Below are positions 47,882-59,100 of a DNA stretch of 64,000 bases, piece by piece. The notes under the pieces were generated by a model, which searched no databases, was not told where the DNA came from, and saw only the letters and a program-made list of their open reading frames with translations. Location of the stretch: positions 186,001 through 250,000 of the forward strand of contig NC_089543.1 in the NCBI RefSeq assembly GCF_040115645.1. Direction: 5' to 3'. The DNA comes from Euwallacea fornicatus. Lineage: Eukaryota > Arthropoda > Insecta > Coleoptera > Curculionidae. Positions within the stretch are counted from its first letter, which is position 1; each line of letters starts with the position of its first letter. The position numbers and the translations under genes were made by a program.

Positions 47882-50800
47882 TCATACGCTAGAAAAATGT
47901 CTGGCCTGCACTATCGATTCGTCACTCAAGCAATCAAATTGCACCTTAAAGCTGTGCAGGTACTTGTGGTTATCCAATTCGGCCCTGAAAAAGAACCCCT
48001 CGCAACATCTGGAACATTGATATGGCTTTTCCGCCAAATTGTGCCCTATTAGGTGATTTTGAAGTCCTGCGGCTCCAGTAAATACTGAGGAGCATACGTA
48101 ACAGTTAAACTGGTTGATTCCAAAGAAATTATGCTCTATTAGATGAACTTGAAGCTTATCCTTTGAGGAGAAGGGTTTCTTGCAGAGATGGCATTGGAGT
48201 TCTAAGCTGGGGTCCAATACACCTCCAAAATGCACAGATTTATCGTCGTTGGAGTAAGCGGGCTCTTCTGATGGGAATGACGAATCAGGAACACAATTAT
48301 TTTTATTAGACCTTTCCGACAAGAACTTCAAATGGAATTTGGCGTGCATCTCAATCTCCATGTCGCTTTGCAGGGTCTGGCCGCAAACGATGCAGATGTA
48401 AGGCAGAATTATGTTCAACTTAGCAGTAGATTTGGAACTATCGTTATGTTTAAGCTGGTGTTTCACGAAGGAATCTTCATCCATAATAATGGTTTTACAA
48501 GGAATACAAACGTTACCCTCCACAATTTTACAGTGCACCAGTTTGTGACTTGCCAACTCCGAAGGAGATCCGAATGTCTCGTCGCAGATGTTGCACTTAT
48601 GCCTGGATTTGTCGGACAACTGATGAGAGCGCAAATGGAGCTGCAAATCGGTTTTAGTTTTGCAAAATTCTTTGCAATAAACACAACGGTGGTTCGGGGT
48701 ACCTAAAGGTCATATCAAACAATATTTGTCGTGCATTTTCATATTAGTACTTACCTACTGATGCAGAATTTTTGTCTAAATATTCGTCTCGAATTCTCAA
48801 TCCTATAGAATCCAAATTAAGCTGGCATTTATAATCCGTCCAATCTTCAGAATTTTTGTTTGAAGAATGGTATTTAGATAAGTGCAGCTCAGCAGAAACC
48901 CTGTCATGAAATAATTTTGGTTCTTCGAGACAATGGCATTCGAAGTGTTCAAAACTTTTCATATGCTGCGAATCTAAATGAGCCTAAAACGTTAATAACT
49001 ATTAGAACAGACTACACAAGCATCACCAGTTCAAATCGGAACATCAGAAATGCGCACGTGGGAGAAGGTTCGTTTAACATTTAATATACCTCCGACAAAA
49101 ACGAACGAAATGTGTCACGATACTAACAGTTGAAGTGGGCGGAGTCAGTCCAGTGTTCAGATCTCTTACCGTTTCATAATTTTTGCTGATATAAGTTCTA
49201 GTGATGGATTAATCATTTATTTACATTGCTGCATTTTACTCTAACATTTTAAAAAATTCCCATCGTCACAAAAGCAGCGAAATCCATACTAACCTAAATA
49301 TTTAAGTAAAGACGCCAGCCAGACTGACTCCGCCCACTTCGACCAGTAGCATCTCAAAGTACTTTGTTGGTCTTTGTCGAAAACATATTAAAACTTATGT
49401 GATCCTTCTCTAATTTCCATAATTCCTATGTTCCGACTTGAACTGGTGATACCTGTATACCTTACCTTCATCGTGGGAATGTCGTCAAAAAACTTGTCGC
49501 ATAATGAACATTTGTATAAAGTGACAATGTGGCACTCTATTAGATGTTCTTGTAGCTTATCCGAATTCTCAAAAACCATATTGCAATGGCAACAACATAC
49601 ATAGTTGGGTAAAAACACCATAGCTGGAGCGTTTGACGTTTCATTAGAGTCTGGTTCACAGTGTTGGAATATTCGAGACCTAATAGAGGAAACATGGGTC
49701 TCCATGTGTACCAAGAAGCTTTTAAAGTTGGGGAGGGCTTCGTAGCAGCAGGAACAGATGAAGGCCTCTTGCGTCTTTAGTGGATCTTCATACTGTGGGC
49801 GTTTAAGCGGTGGAGAATCTTCTATCAGAAATTCTTCTTTGGGCCTTTTTAACGTAAAACTTGATTTTTCTTTTTCAGGTTTTTCAGAATCTGACTCATG
49901 TGGCGAGTTTTTCACTAAGTCAAGATTTTTCTTTAAAAAAAAACAAATTAATTAACACTTACGGCCACCATAATTTGATAAGGACATCAATGCACCAATC
50001 AATCAGCTACTTCATAATACTGCTATTACATGTACATCTTACTTTTTTATCGTCCATATTTGCATGACAAGTTTGTATATGCTCTCTCAACAACTCTATA
50101 CTAGAAAACCACTGGAAACAATAAACGCATATGGTCTTTATGTCTTCACTCTCCGCATCTTGGGCATTTTGCCAAAGTAATGAAGCATTTTGCTGCATGA
50201 AAAAAATTCATCCAAAATCGACTACTGTCGTAATCATCATTCATACCTGTACCATCTCCTGACCATCACGGTCTTCAGTCCCAACAACTGCAGCCTTTGT
50301 TAAATCCTGCTTATGGCTCTTCTCGTGAAAGCTGAAAGCACTAGCCGTATTGTACCCTTTGTGGCACTTATTGCATTTGAACTGCTTCTTCATATCGTGA
50401 GTTTTCATGTGAATCTTCAAATGATCGCTTCGAGCAAATGCAGATTCACACTGAAAGCATTTGTATTTTTTATCTCCCGTGTGCAATTTTATGTGACGGT
50501 CTCTGGAGCGTTTGTGTTTAAATTGTCTTGGGCAGTATCCACATGAGAATTGAAGGAGTCGGTTTTCTGCCTATATCCAAACTTAGCTATAGCGAATTTG
50601 ATGATAAACACGAGGGGGATTAAATACCTTCTCAACTGAAGCGGTTGATTTGGAAAACTCATCGTTTTCTGGACCTGCCTTAGAAGGTTCATCCCAGTCC
50701 CTCTCTTCCTCAGTGTCAGAATAGCTTTGGGACTTCGGCGAGTCTGAAGGGATTTCTGCCAAGTTTTCTATGCTTGTAGGTCGCACTTCTGACGAAGAAC

Positions 50801-50950
50801 TTCCTGACACTTCCGAATCTGAACAAGACATTTCAGTACTAAATTACTGAAGCTAAAGACTATACCTTGACAAGAATTTTCCTTAGTCGAGTGAATTTTC
50901 TCGATAAGCATCTCCAGCCGGGTGCTATGCCCTTTGAATAACATTTTCAT
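47882..50950 (-). CDS. Oaz: Multi-C2H2 zinc-finger transcription factor, Oaz / ZNF423-ZNF521 family
   Basis: Seven coding exons on the minus strand: 50950-50866, 50818-50628, 50570-50247, 50192-50043, 49930-49466, 48983-48755, 48702-47882. All introns have GT..AG ends and are 47, 57, 54, 112, 482 and 52 bp. Joined, they give 754 residues. A serine- and acidic-rich N-terminus leads to fingers 1-3 (exon 3). These contain FKHKRSRDRHIKLHTGDKKY and SDHLKIHMKTH, near-identical to the core of vertebrate ZNF423/ZNF521. Finger 4 is in exon 4, fingers 5-6 in exon 5, and finger 7 is split by intron 5 (CSLCDKFFDDIPTMK then AHLDSQH). Exon 6 has one degenerate C-X-C finger. Exon 7 has seven fingers, ending with YQCSRCCEGFFFRAEL. 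The family are nuclear DNA-binding factors that partner EBF/Olf and SMAD proteins in vertebrates. At 754 residues it is much shorter than the roughly 1300 of vertebrate members, so central fingers appear missing. The start is the first ATG of the most upstream exon with good context; alternatives are given separately. Confidence 0.9.
50819..50865 (-). other. Oaz: Intron 1 of Oaz, with alternative in-frame start codon
   Basis: A 47-bp intron with GTATAG donor and TTGTTCAG acceptor, phase 1. If it is retained or transcription starts inside it, the ATG at 50831 opens MSCSDSEVSG in the same frame as exon 2. Exon 2 could therefore be translated from its own start. Confidence 0.5.
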
Positions 50951-51140
50951 TTCACTGGCAGAATTTAAAATTGACCACAGGGGCGAACATTCACGTGACT
51001 TTCCCGCTCAAGCGCCGGCGAATTGAGTGCTCTATTCGAGCTCTATTGCGCGACTGCCATCATACACGAACCTCAGGCGAATCCAGAGCTCTTGCCAGAG
51101 TGCTCTTTCCTTGTTTTGTTCGTCTTTTGCCTTGTTTTTC
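50951..51140 (-). promoter_or_regulatory. GC-richer 5' region of Oaz (proximal promoter/5' UTR)
   Basis: Immediately upstream of the first coding exon the composition becomes GC-richer (CGCCGGCGCTTGAGCGGGAA on the minus strand). There is a perfect E-box CACGTG at 50992-50997. A CpG-containing patch just before the first exon suggests a transcription start here. No TATA box was identified. Confidence 0.4.
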
Positions 51141-53170
51141 AAAAACAAACATAGGAATATTTGCATGGTAATTATTTATTCATAAATCAATTTCCTTATT
51201 AGGTGTACGTTTTACGGTGGAGGGTTTGCGATTATTACGTTCTGAGGCATACTTATGCAATTTCAGCTGGAAATAATCCTATGAAAAGAAATTCATACAT
51301 ATTTGTTACCCGTATTTGCATATGAGGATTATAATCGTTCGGAGGTTGCTTCAGCCGCGGTCAACCTAAGACATGAAATTTGGAATTCAGATTTTTTTCA
51401 CCCGATGAAAATCCATGCACGCTCGTAGCGGGCTTAAAGACGTCAGATAGGCATTTAATATGAAAAAGGGCCCAACCCGTTCCTGGAGGGACTGAAAATT
51501 ATGGGGCAAATACAATCTCGACGCTAAATTAGAAATGAGCTATCGTTGGCAAAAAGGCAAAGTTTAATTTTAAGTTTTCGCTTCACAAGCTGTGTATAGA
51601 TATCAAAATGGCAAACGCGCATTTTGTATGTATGAACAAAAACTGAAGGGCCGTTTTGTTACAATTCCAGTTTCTAAGGGCCCATTTGGGCACAGCTTCG
51701 TAACAATAACTGGTCCCACTTGGACTTTGGAAAACCACATGGCTCTGAAATAAACATTATATGCTGCTAGGTTCGACATTACAACAAAAAAAATTCCTGA
51801 AAAGTTTTGTTTATATACGTAATGAGTACGAGTGTGACCAAGTCAAGCTCGCACTAAAGCATTTAAGTGCGCCCATTTTTGACACCCGCATAAGTGCCCG
51901 AGAAAACCTTAAAATCCTCCTTATAAAAGTTGAGTCCTGGATTGTTCATTAGATACATTTCCATGAAAAAAATCCTCCGGCATTAAGTGTAAAATGCTGT
52001 TAATTTGCCCTTTCACTTTCAATTTGAATTTCTCCCCATTCTGGGTCTAAAATAAGAGCCAGACGTATGAATATGTATTAAAAAGAAATTAATTGGTTAA
52101 TGCCACGATGTGATGTGTCGAGAGGGGTCTGCATAGTTAAATTGGCGGAAGGGTGAAGTGATTTGCTGTCAGCGCATGGTTTAATCCGGGGGTGATTGGC
52201 AATCGAAAAATGATTGCGTCGAACCGATGCAAAAACGATTCCAAAACCATTGCGGACACTTGCTTCTCAGCTATAGCAATTTATTTTAATAAGAGCATTA
52301 GAACATATTATAAAGAAACTTGCACGGGGATAAGAGAGATAAGTTTGCTTTCAGCAATAATAGTATATTATTAAACCAGCTTTTTATGATTATTAATCCC
52401 TAAGGAAGCCTCTATTCCCTACAGGAGACGTTTACGTCTCGTACCGCAAGCGAGGGTTGCAGCTTTCCCGCAGGAACACGGCTATAAAAAGTGAGTATCA
52501 TACTATTCGTTGTCCATAGCCACTGCCCAGTATTAACGATAAGGTCTATTGCAGCATAACTAATATTGGTACTTGAAGAGTTAGTCCTGAAATTCTTTAG
52601 GTGCTTCTGCGCAATCAACCAACGCAGCGATTGAGATCACGAGTTGTGCGGTATGATGGGGGCGAACAACCTGCTCATACCGCACAACTCACTTGTGGGT
52701 AAATTAAATGGTCAGCGGGGTATAAAGGCTTTATATCCCGCACTTCCCTCATTATTTTCTCTAACGTGGCATAACGTTGACTGCATGGCCCTATTCAACT
52801 TCAATCAACAAGCTGAATATTGATGTAAAATGCGTATGAAATTGTTATATAAATATTTCATTACAGTTCTGACGATTAAGTTACTTGATAGAGTAGCAAC
52901 AAAAATAATTTATTTTGTGGCACTTTTACAAAAATGCGTCAATATCCGTTATACAACATTTCCAACAATGTATAATCAACCGTAATCCCTTTTAGCATCG
53001 AAGTCAAGGCAAAATGCTAAATTCGAGAGTTATAGGGAGAAGTGTTACGCATAACTTAAAATTATGAGAAGATATGCAAAAGAATTTCAAAAAGTATGGC
53101 AATCCTAAACTATGCGTTTTATGTTATGAGATGCTCTCAATATTCGTTTTTGTGCAATTCCTACGATGTA
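51141..53170. other. Upstream flank of Oaz, no gene seen (2 kb)
   Basis: No coding motif or transposon. It contains a short palindrome (GAGACGTTTACGTCTC, about 52424-52439) and the perfect 16-bp hairpin listed separately. Confidence 0.4.
52641..52690. repeat. Perfect 16-bp inverted repeat with 18-base loop
   Basis: GAGTTGTGCGGTATGA (52641-52656) is exactly inverted as TCATACCGCACAACTC (52675-52690), around the loop TGGGGGCGAACAACCTGC. The stem has no mismatch and is half G/C, unusual in this AT-rich DNA. Confidence 0.85.
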
Positions 53171-53741
53171 CAGCAAACACTCGATAATGTAAACTAATTC
53201 AAATAAAGTGTGGTTCACATTACCCAAATAGTTAAATGAAGTTACGTTGGGCGGTATGCGCGTAACAAAATTGACCAATCCTCGCTCCTCAGATGGTTGA
53301 TCTGAAGGATGACTTGGTGCATTATTTAATGATAACAATACTCTTATGGAAAGCTTCTGTTCTTTTAGCTAATTTTTTACCTATAAATTAAATAATCCTC
53401 AAATTATGAATATGTAGATCATTTGTGATTACAAAGTCACAGTCATACCTCAGGCACAAAGTGCTAGTGAAACCATTTCGGGAATATACTGTTAGTGATT
53501 CGAGCAGTTTTTGAACAGTTATAATCAACGGGTATATTAAAATTTTTAAATGATTACAGATTTTATACTTTTCCTATTATTTTTCGCTTTATTTTGTCTG
53601 TCGCCAAGAACTGCTTCCATCATCGAGCGTACGCATTATTCACATTATCGCACGTTCCACTTGGTCCTATAGTACGAATTTGGAGTTTACATTAACTCAA
53701 TATTTCTGTTATCGCCTGTTTGCATTTTCGAGCGTCTACTG
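53171..53741 (-). mobile_element. Tigger/pogo-derived element B, 571 bp
   Basis: On the plus strand it begins CAGCAAACACTCGATAATGT after TA and ends with the inverted CAGTAGACGCTCGAAAATGC. Read on the minus strand it is colinear with element A (44490), about 8.7 kb away in opposite orientation. Shared residues include AKFN-type remnants around GTTGATTATAACTGTTC and the DDE block LSLNNAPSHPSDQPSEERGL, then RIPPNVTSF. The last block is diagnostic of Tigger/jerky transposases (DNAPSHP and PPNVTSLIQP). As in A, the catalytic Asp before NAPSHP is Asn. The DNA-binding domain and most of the catalytic core are deleted. Confidence 0.8.
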
Positions 53742-56086
53742 CATGTGGCAGACCAACCTTAAAAAAAATACTAATTACAGTAACGTATTAACGAAATTAG
53801 TTTAGGAATGTCTTTTTTGAGCCCCAGAACACTGATTCCAAAATTCTGAAAGGTTAAGACACAATACAGATTACCGTGGGATCTAGTAGCTCTCGAAATT
53901 TTCACATTTTTCGATATAACTCGGAAGCGGTTAATTTTAGACAAAAGTCACTTTACATACTCACCTTAAAATTTAACGAGAAATCTAAAAAATTACAAAT
54001 AAAACTATGGGGTTCCATTTAAGATAATAGAGTTGATAGTCACTTCCAGTATGACAGCAAGTGCCACTATTTTGAAAATATTTTACTTGGACTCGTAATG
54101 GTCGATTCTAGCCTGAAAACAAATTTCATTGGGTTACAATTTTAATGAACGGTTTGCGTGGCTAACTTTGTAAAACTCGATGAAACTTATAAAATAGTTT
54201 ATGTTAATTAATATTTTTTAACAATTGGCGATACTTTTAAATAATGGTTTTTGAGGTACGAAAAGATTATCTTGTGACCTAATCTCTTTGTAAGCCTATA
54301 AGTGCAGAACAGTGCCGAACTTTTAGAAATGTTTCTACGAGAATAGATGTTTTATAACATGGTTTTCTCCACTCCACTTTTAATGAAACAAAATTGCTAG
54401 CTGGGTTTAAAATGCGATTTTAATTATTATTATCGGCGAGCTGGAGCTTCACGTATTAATATTAGATATGAGCAACTAACATCAGTACCCGAGAACGGCA
54501 TAAAGGGGGTGGGTATTGGGTGGCGACGAACGAAGGGAAAATCGAGTCAAGGCAGACGCTTTGCGATTCAACTTGGTGTCGGGAGAGTCAGGAGCTGCTC
54601 ACAAGGGAATTCCCAAGCAATCTCGGTGTTTAGTTCCCGAGGGGCAAGACTCAATTAAACTTTAAGATGATATGCAAGCGCCCCCTCCCACAGTTCACCT
54701 CTAGGGAGAGTAACCATCCTTCTTAGCCCATTTTATATACATGATTTCCTTGGGACCGATATTATTATGGCGAGGTGAAATTTTTAGGTCACGGGACCAT
54801 TGAGGCATCAGTTTATTTAGACTAGTTCATTCACTACTGTAGTTGACTAACTGTAGTTACAAGATTTTCATTTTTGGTTTATTTCTTCGAAGGAAAACTG
54901 GTCGATTTCGAAAGGCATCGAATGGGGCCCTGGCGACCAAAACGTAGAGATAACTGGTCCCCGTGGAATGACTACGGATTGGCCGTAATGCATTGAATTA
55001 GACAATAATAGAACAACAGTGGATAGGAACTTTCCGGCAAAACAGAGGACAGGATAAGGATGCTGTTAAACCCTTAAAATCAAATTAAGCCGGCACTATG
55101 TTTTAGACCGGATGTAATCAGCAGTTTGTCTAATAATAATGTCAGAAATCGCGCTCATTGTTTCAACGAAACAGACTGAAATAGCCAATTACGAAATTAG
55201 CGACGAATTTCTTAATTAAAATTACGTAGTCGTCAAACATTTGTAACAATTAATTTCGGTTTCAAGTTATCATCACATGGCCCAATAAATAAATGTATTA
55301 ATGCATCAGGCAGGTAGTTCTTTTACAAATACGTGGCCTGAAAGCAGGTGAACGTCCCGATTTCTCACGTTTTCAATGCGAAATATTTAATAAATTCATC
55401 ACCCCTCCAGTGGAAGCAAATCAAAGTTCTCTCTTAGGACTTGAGAACTCGTATTCATCAGATATATGTGTTAGCATATCGAAGGCCTTCAAGGGAGGTT
55501 TTAATGTAGTAAATTTCACCATTAGTCATTTACGAATACCAATTTATCGACAATTTAGGGCCCATTGAATCAATAAAATGGGAGATCCATTTGCTGCCTA
55601 CGCATATAACTATGGAGCAAAAATCCTATATTTGCAAGATTCTATGTGCAAGTTTTTTATTTAAATTAAACTTTATAATAAAACTGGTGACATGCTTAAA
55701 ATAGTCAATCCCCGATTAATGGGATATTGACCGTATTTTGGTGTACCGAACATCTCGAGCGCAACCTTACGATAAAAACCCGAACCATTCATTTAATTGC
55801 CCCCTTGCTGACGTATAGATAACCGTCTACTGAGAGGGCTGAATTTACATCGTCATCGTAAGATGGCGGTTAGTAGCAGTAAAATGAGTTGTAAGCAACA
55901 TGGGTACTTCTTGATGGAATTCCTTGGGTTCACAATGCGTGCAGTGAATTTGTTATTTCAAGAGGCATATTGTGAGGCAAAAAACTGTATAGTCAAACGA
56001 CAAACTAAATAATATATTCAACTATTTTCAGATAGTTATTAATTATGGTGCACAAAAATAAGTTGAAATTATCTGTTACTATTTAC
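53742..56086. other. Transposon-free upstream domain, proximal part
   Basis: No coding region or recognisable mobile element. A GC-richer island at about 54480-54720 contains a perfect kappa-B-like palindrome GGGAATTCCC (54605-54614). It may hold regulatory DNA for Oaz; this is inference from location and composition. Confidence 0.4.
54605..54614. promoter_or_regulatory. Kappa-B-like palindrome
   Basis: GGGAATTCCC is the ideal symmetric Rel/NF-kappa-B (insect Dorsal/Dif/Relish) site. It lies in a GC-richer island about 3.7 kb upstream of the Oaz start. A 10-bp perfect match in 64 kb can occur by chance. Confidence 0.3.
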
Positions 56087-56192
56087 CATCAGATTTACGT
56101 GGCAGTTTTAAGGCTTGTTCAGCTGTTGTGGGGGCCAAATACAAAGATGGCCTGCGTTTTTCCATCAATTGTTTAACTAAAAACGGTTTTAT
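56087..56192 (-). CDS. Candidate distal alternative first coding exon of Oaz
   Basis: On the minus strand a pyrimidine-rich acceptor (TTCTTTTTTGCAG) is followed by 106 bp open in one frame only, ending GATG before the donor GTAAAT. The frame includes an ATG and reads MEKRRPSLYLAPTTAEQALK and then LPRKSD. It ends in phase 1, exactly the phase needed to join exon 2 of Oaz at 50818 (G + AT gives Asp, then SEVSG). A strong upstream donor CAT/GTAAGA at about 56239 would create a 46-bp intron in front, with an in-frame stop upstream, consistent with a 5' UTR. Composition and codon choice look coding. No homology is known to me for these residues, so this remains a prediction; a chance open exon of this size is possible. 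Confidence 0.45.
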
Positions 56193-59100
56193 CTGCAAAA
56201 AAGAATCCAAAGGATCTTTATAACAATGAAGCTCTTACATGAAGAAAATGGCTGCTTTGTCAGTTTTAAATTTCCCGGAATGACAATTCGGTGCGCAGTC
56301 GTGCAAACCGCTAAAGCACTTCATTGAGAAACCGCTTACCTGAAATGTCGCTGGTATCGTCGTCGTTAGTATGTGTATTGAGTTGTCGAAGTTGGTCTGT
56401 GAACCGTACCTGCACTAAACAATTTCAAAACAGATTAATAAAAGATAAAGAAAATTCATTTAATTCTCGTAATTGTTCGTGACGGCAGAATACACACCGG
56501 GCGTGCGAAAAACAGTTCAAATCTACGGTTCTTTAGTACTATCTGGCCTCCACTTTCGGTCCCACTTCTTCATGCTGGTATTTACCATATCAAAGATGCA
56601 TCACGACCAGAACTGGATTTAACGCTATTTCTCGTGGGCACACGTAAAAAGTGCTGTGAAAAACTGTGACCAGTGATGTTTATATTTGCAGATTTTTTCA
56701 ACTTATGGGGTAAAGTGCTTTAGTACCCTTTAAGGTAAGGTCCTGCATTTTTCATGTCTGGTTGGGTAATTAAGCCATAGGTAGCAACAATTAAACTGCA
56801 TGTACACGACCCTATAGAAACGATTTCAAGGAACGTTCGAGGGTTTCACGAACAATCCAGAGCGCTAGCTTAAGAGATTTCGTGACTAATATGATGTACC
56901 AATATTAAACTCGATTTTGATACCTGCATTCCTTGGCATAGCGGTGATTTCGACCAGTGGCTCAAGGCATCTTACCGCGCGTTCCTCGGTAAAATCGGCC
57001 TAAAATAAAATAATTGGCGTCTTACGAACACTTTCTACTGATTTGGCTTTACGAGGCTTATATGTTGAATAGTAACATCTTCATAGCGAACAAAAGATGG
57101 TCATTTTCCCATCCAATTGCCCATAAAAGATAATTCCACGTCGCACTGAAATAATAGGTAATACTGAAACAACAGGCACTTAAAAAGTTACTCTATAATA
57201 TGGCTGTTTAAACTTTCAAATTAGTAGTAAAACATAACGCTGCAGTTTAAGTTTAAAAGCGTCGCATTCTCGTTGTTAAAGGGAGTAAAAGTTCATTTAC
57301 CTGGGCTTCACAACGAGCAAGGGTAAATAAAAGCGGAACTAATTCTTATTGGGTACGAAACACAACATTTGTGTAAGGGATGCATTAAGGTAATGAATAT
57401 TAAATATTCATGACAGCAGTACACACGTACAAGAAAACTTCGCAGTTGAAAAATGTTCTCCAGCAACTAGCGCAATTTCTCATAATGCAACCAAAAAAGC
57501 GATTAATTCTTGTTACAGTTTCGCCTTAACAAACTGCACCTGCCTATTCACCAAGTGAATAATATCCAAACAATGTTCGGAATACCGCACCATTAATTTT
57601 AATCAAATATTATCCTTAAGACAAATAAAAATACAAACCGCTATTAAACGACAAAAGTTTAGTTGTTAGGTCTACATTGCTAAAACATTTACCTGCCTGG
57701 ATTGTTCAAGTAAATTTAGATTTGATATTTCCGAGAAACGCTATGCAAGCTATCCAATTTAACAAATAAAATTGTTTCGAAGCAGAAATATGAATTCCCA
57801 TTATCTGTGGAGTGGTGTTCGCTCAATTTCATATTACTTTAGTGCATCGTAATTTGGTTAAGTTTTTTTAACCGTTCCTTTGTAAACTTCATAATCCACA
57901 TAGAGTGTACTAACTAGAAGGAGTAAAGCGAATGATAAAGTGGTGGTCATTAAAACTTGTAAAAATGCGGTAATGCCACCCTGAAGCATAAAAGTTAGTT
58001 GCTGATTGCATGAATCGAGTTTATTGGTGATAATAAACTACACAGTGGTGAATTATAAATAGAGAAATTTTCTGCACTCGAGAACTAAATCGCGCCCTTA
58101 AAATTCGCGATCCATTATCACAATCATCAAAAAAGTAATAAAAACGTATATAAATGCCTAACGCCAAATAAATAGGCCCCATTGTGCGCCACTGATCTCA
58201 TCTATGTATAGGGCATCAAACAAGCTCGTATCACAATTTCACAGATATCAAACAAATTCTAAATAAAATTAATGGGACAATTAATTATCTTCAGCATATA
58301 CATAAATTACGAATAATGACTTCAATTTATAAGTTTAAATTATAACAATTTCGCTTCACTGCTGTTTGGGAGGTCTTTGGCTTGATACTTATTATTTCTT
58401 TCACAAATATCTGAAATAAAACCGTTTAATTTATCATCGCACTAATTGGTGGAATTGAGCAAAGGCAACGGGTACAGTACATAAAACATCGATTTTATAC
58501 TACAATGAAATGGCATGTTATTCACCTATTCGCAGTGGGGTAATTTGATATATATAGTTGAAACAATGTAATTCGGTTCGACGAAACAGTCGAGTATTTA
58601 TAGAAAAATCTAGAAAAACAATGTTTCGTGTTCCGTATTTTGGAGGTCTCTCTAAAAGAGTTTAAGAAAAACTCCGAACATTTTAAATAGTCAGTGTTTA
58701 TACGTAGACTGCAATAAATGTTTCACCAAGTTATATAACTCCAAATAACAGTAGGAAAAATGAAGCTTGTAACCGTTATCCAGAAATAGGTTACATTAAT
58801 TTATATTATTCAATATTGTCAGCGTCAAATTATCAAAATACGTGTTTCGGAGAGCGATTCTCCTTTTAATAAAATACATATTTAACAATAAAAACCCAAT
58901 TTCGCTCACTACGGGAATAGAAATTTGACGATAATAGATGACAGGATATACTTGTCATAAAGCAGCTGCCTAAAGTAATTATACCCTAATTTCTACGCCT
59001 TAATTTACTGCTTCGCCATAGTGAGAGCGAAGCAGCGAGGTGGAAGTAGCAGCCTGTTGTAGTTGTAATAATTCCCTTAATTTAGTTTACTGGCTAATTT

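Noticed and set aside
48332..48706. 124-codon plus open frame
   Set aside because: Antisense shadow of Oaz exon 7.
56340..56409. 70-bp minus segment with good acceptor and GTAAGC donor
   Set aside because: Two frames are open and no start codon is present. It could be a 5' UTR exon or chance; not enough to call coding.
56923..57000. Possible exon reading ADFTEERAVRCLEPLVEITA between AG and GT
   Set aside because: The plus strand is also open across the same stretch, and its phase-1 end would hit a stop in the next candidate exon. Joining directly to exon 2 is possible but unsupported.
56938..57002. tRNA-like sequence
   Set aside because: A GGTCGAAATCACC stretch resembles a B box, but no matching acceptor stem or properly placed A box could be built on either strand.
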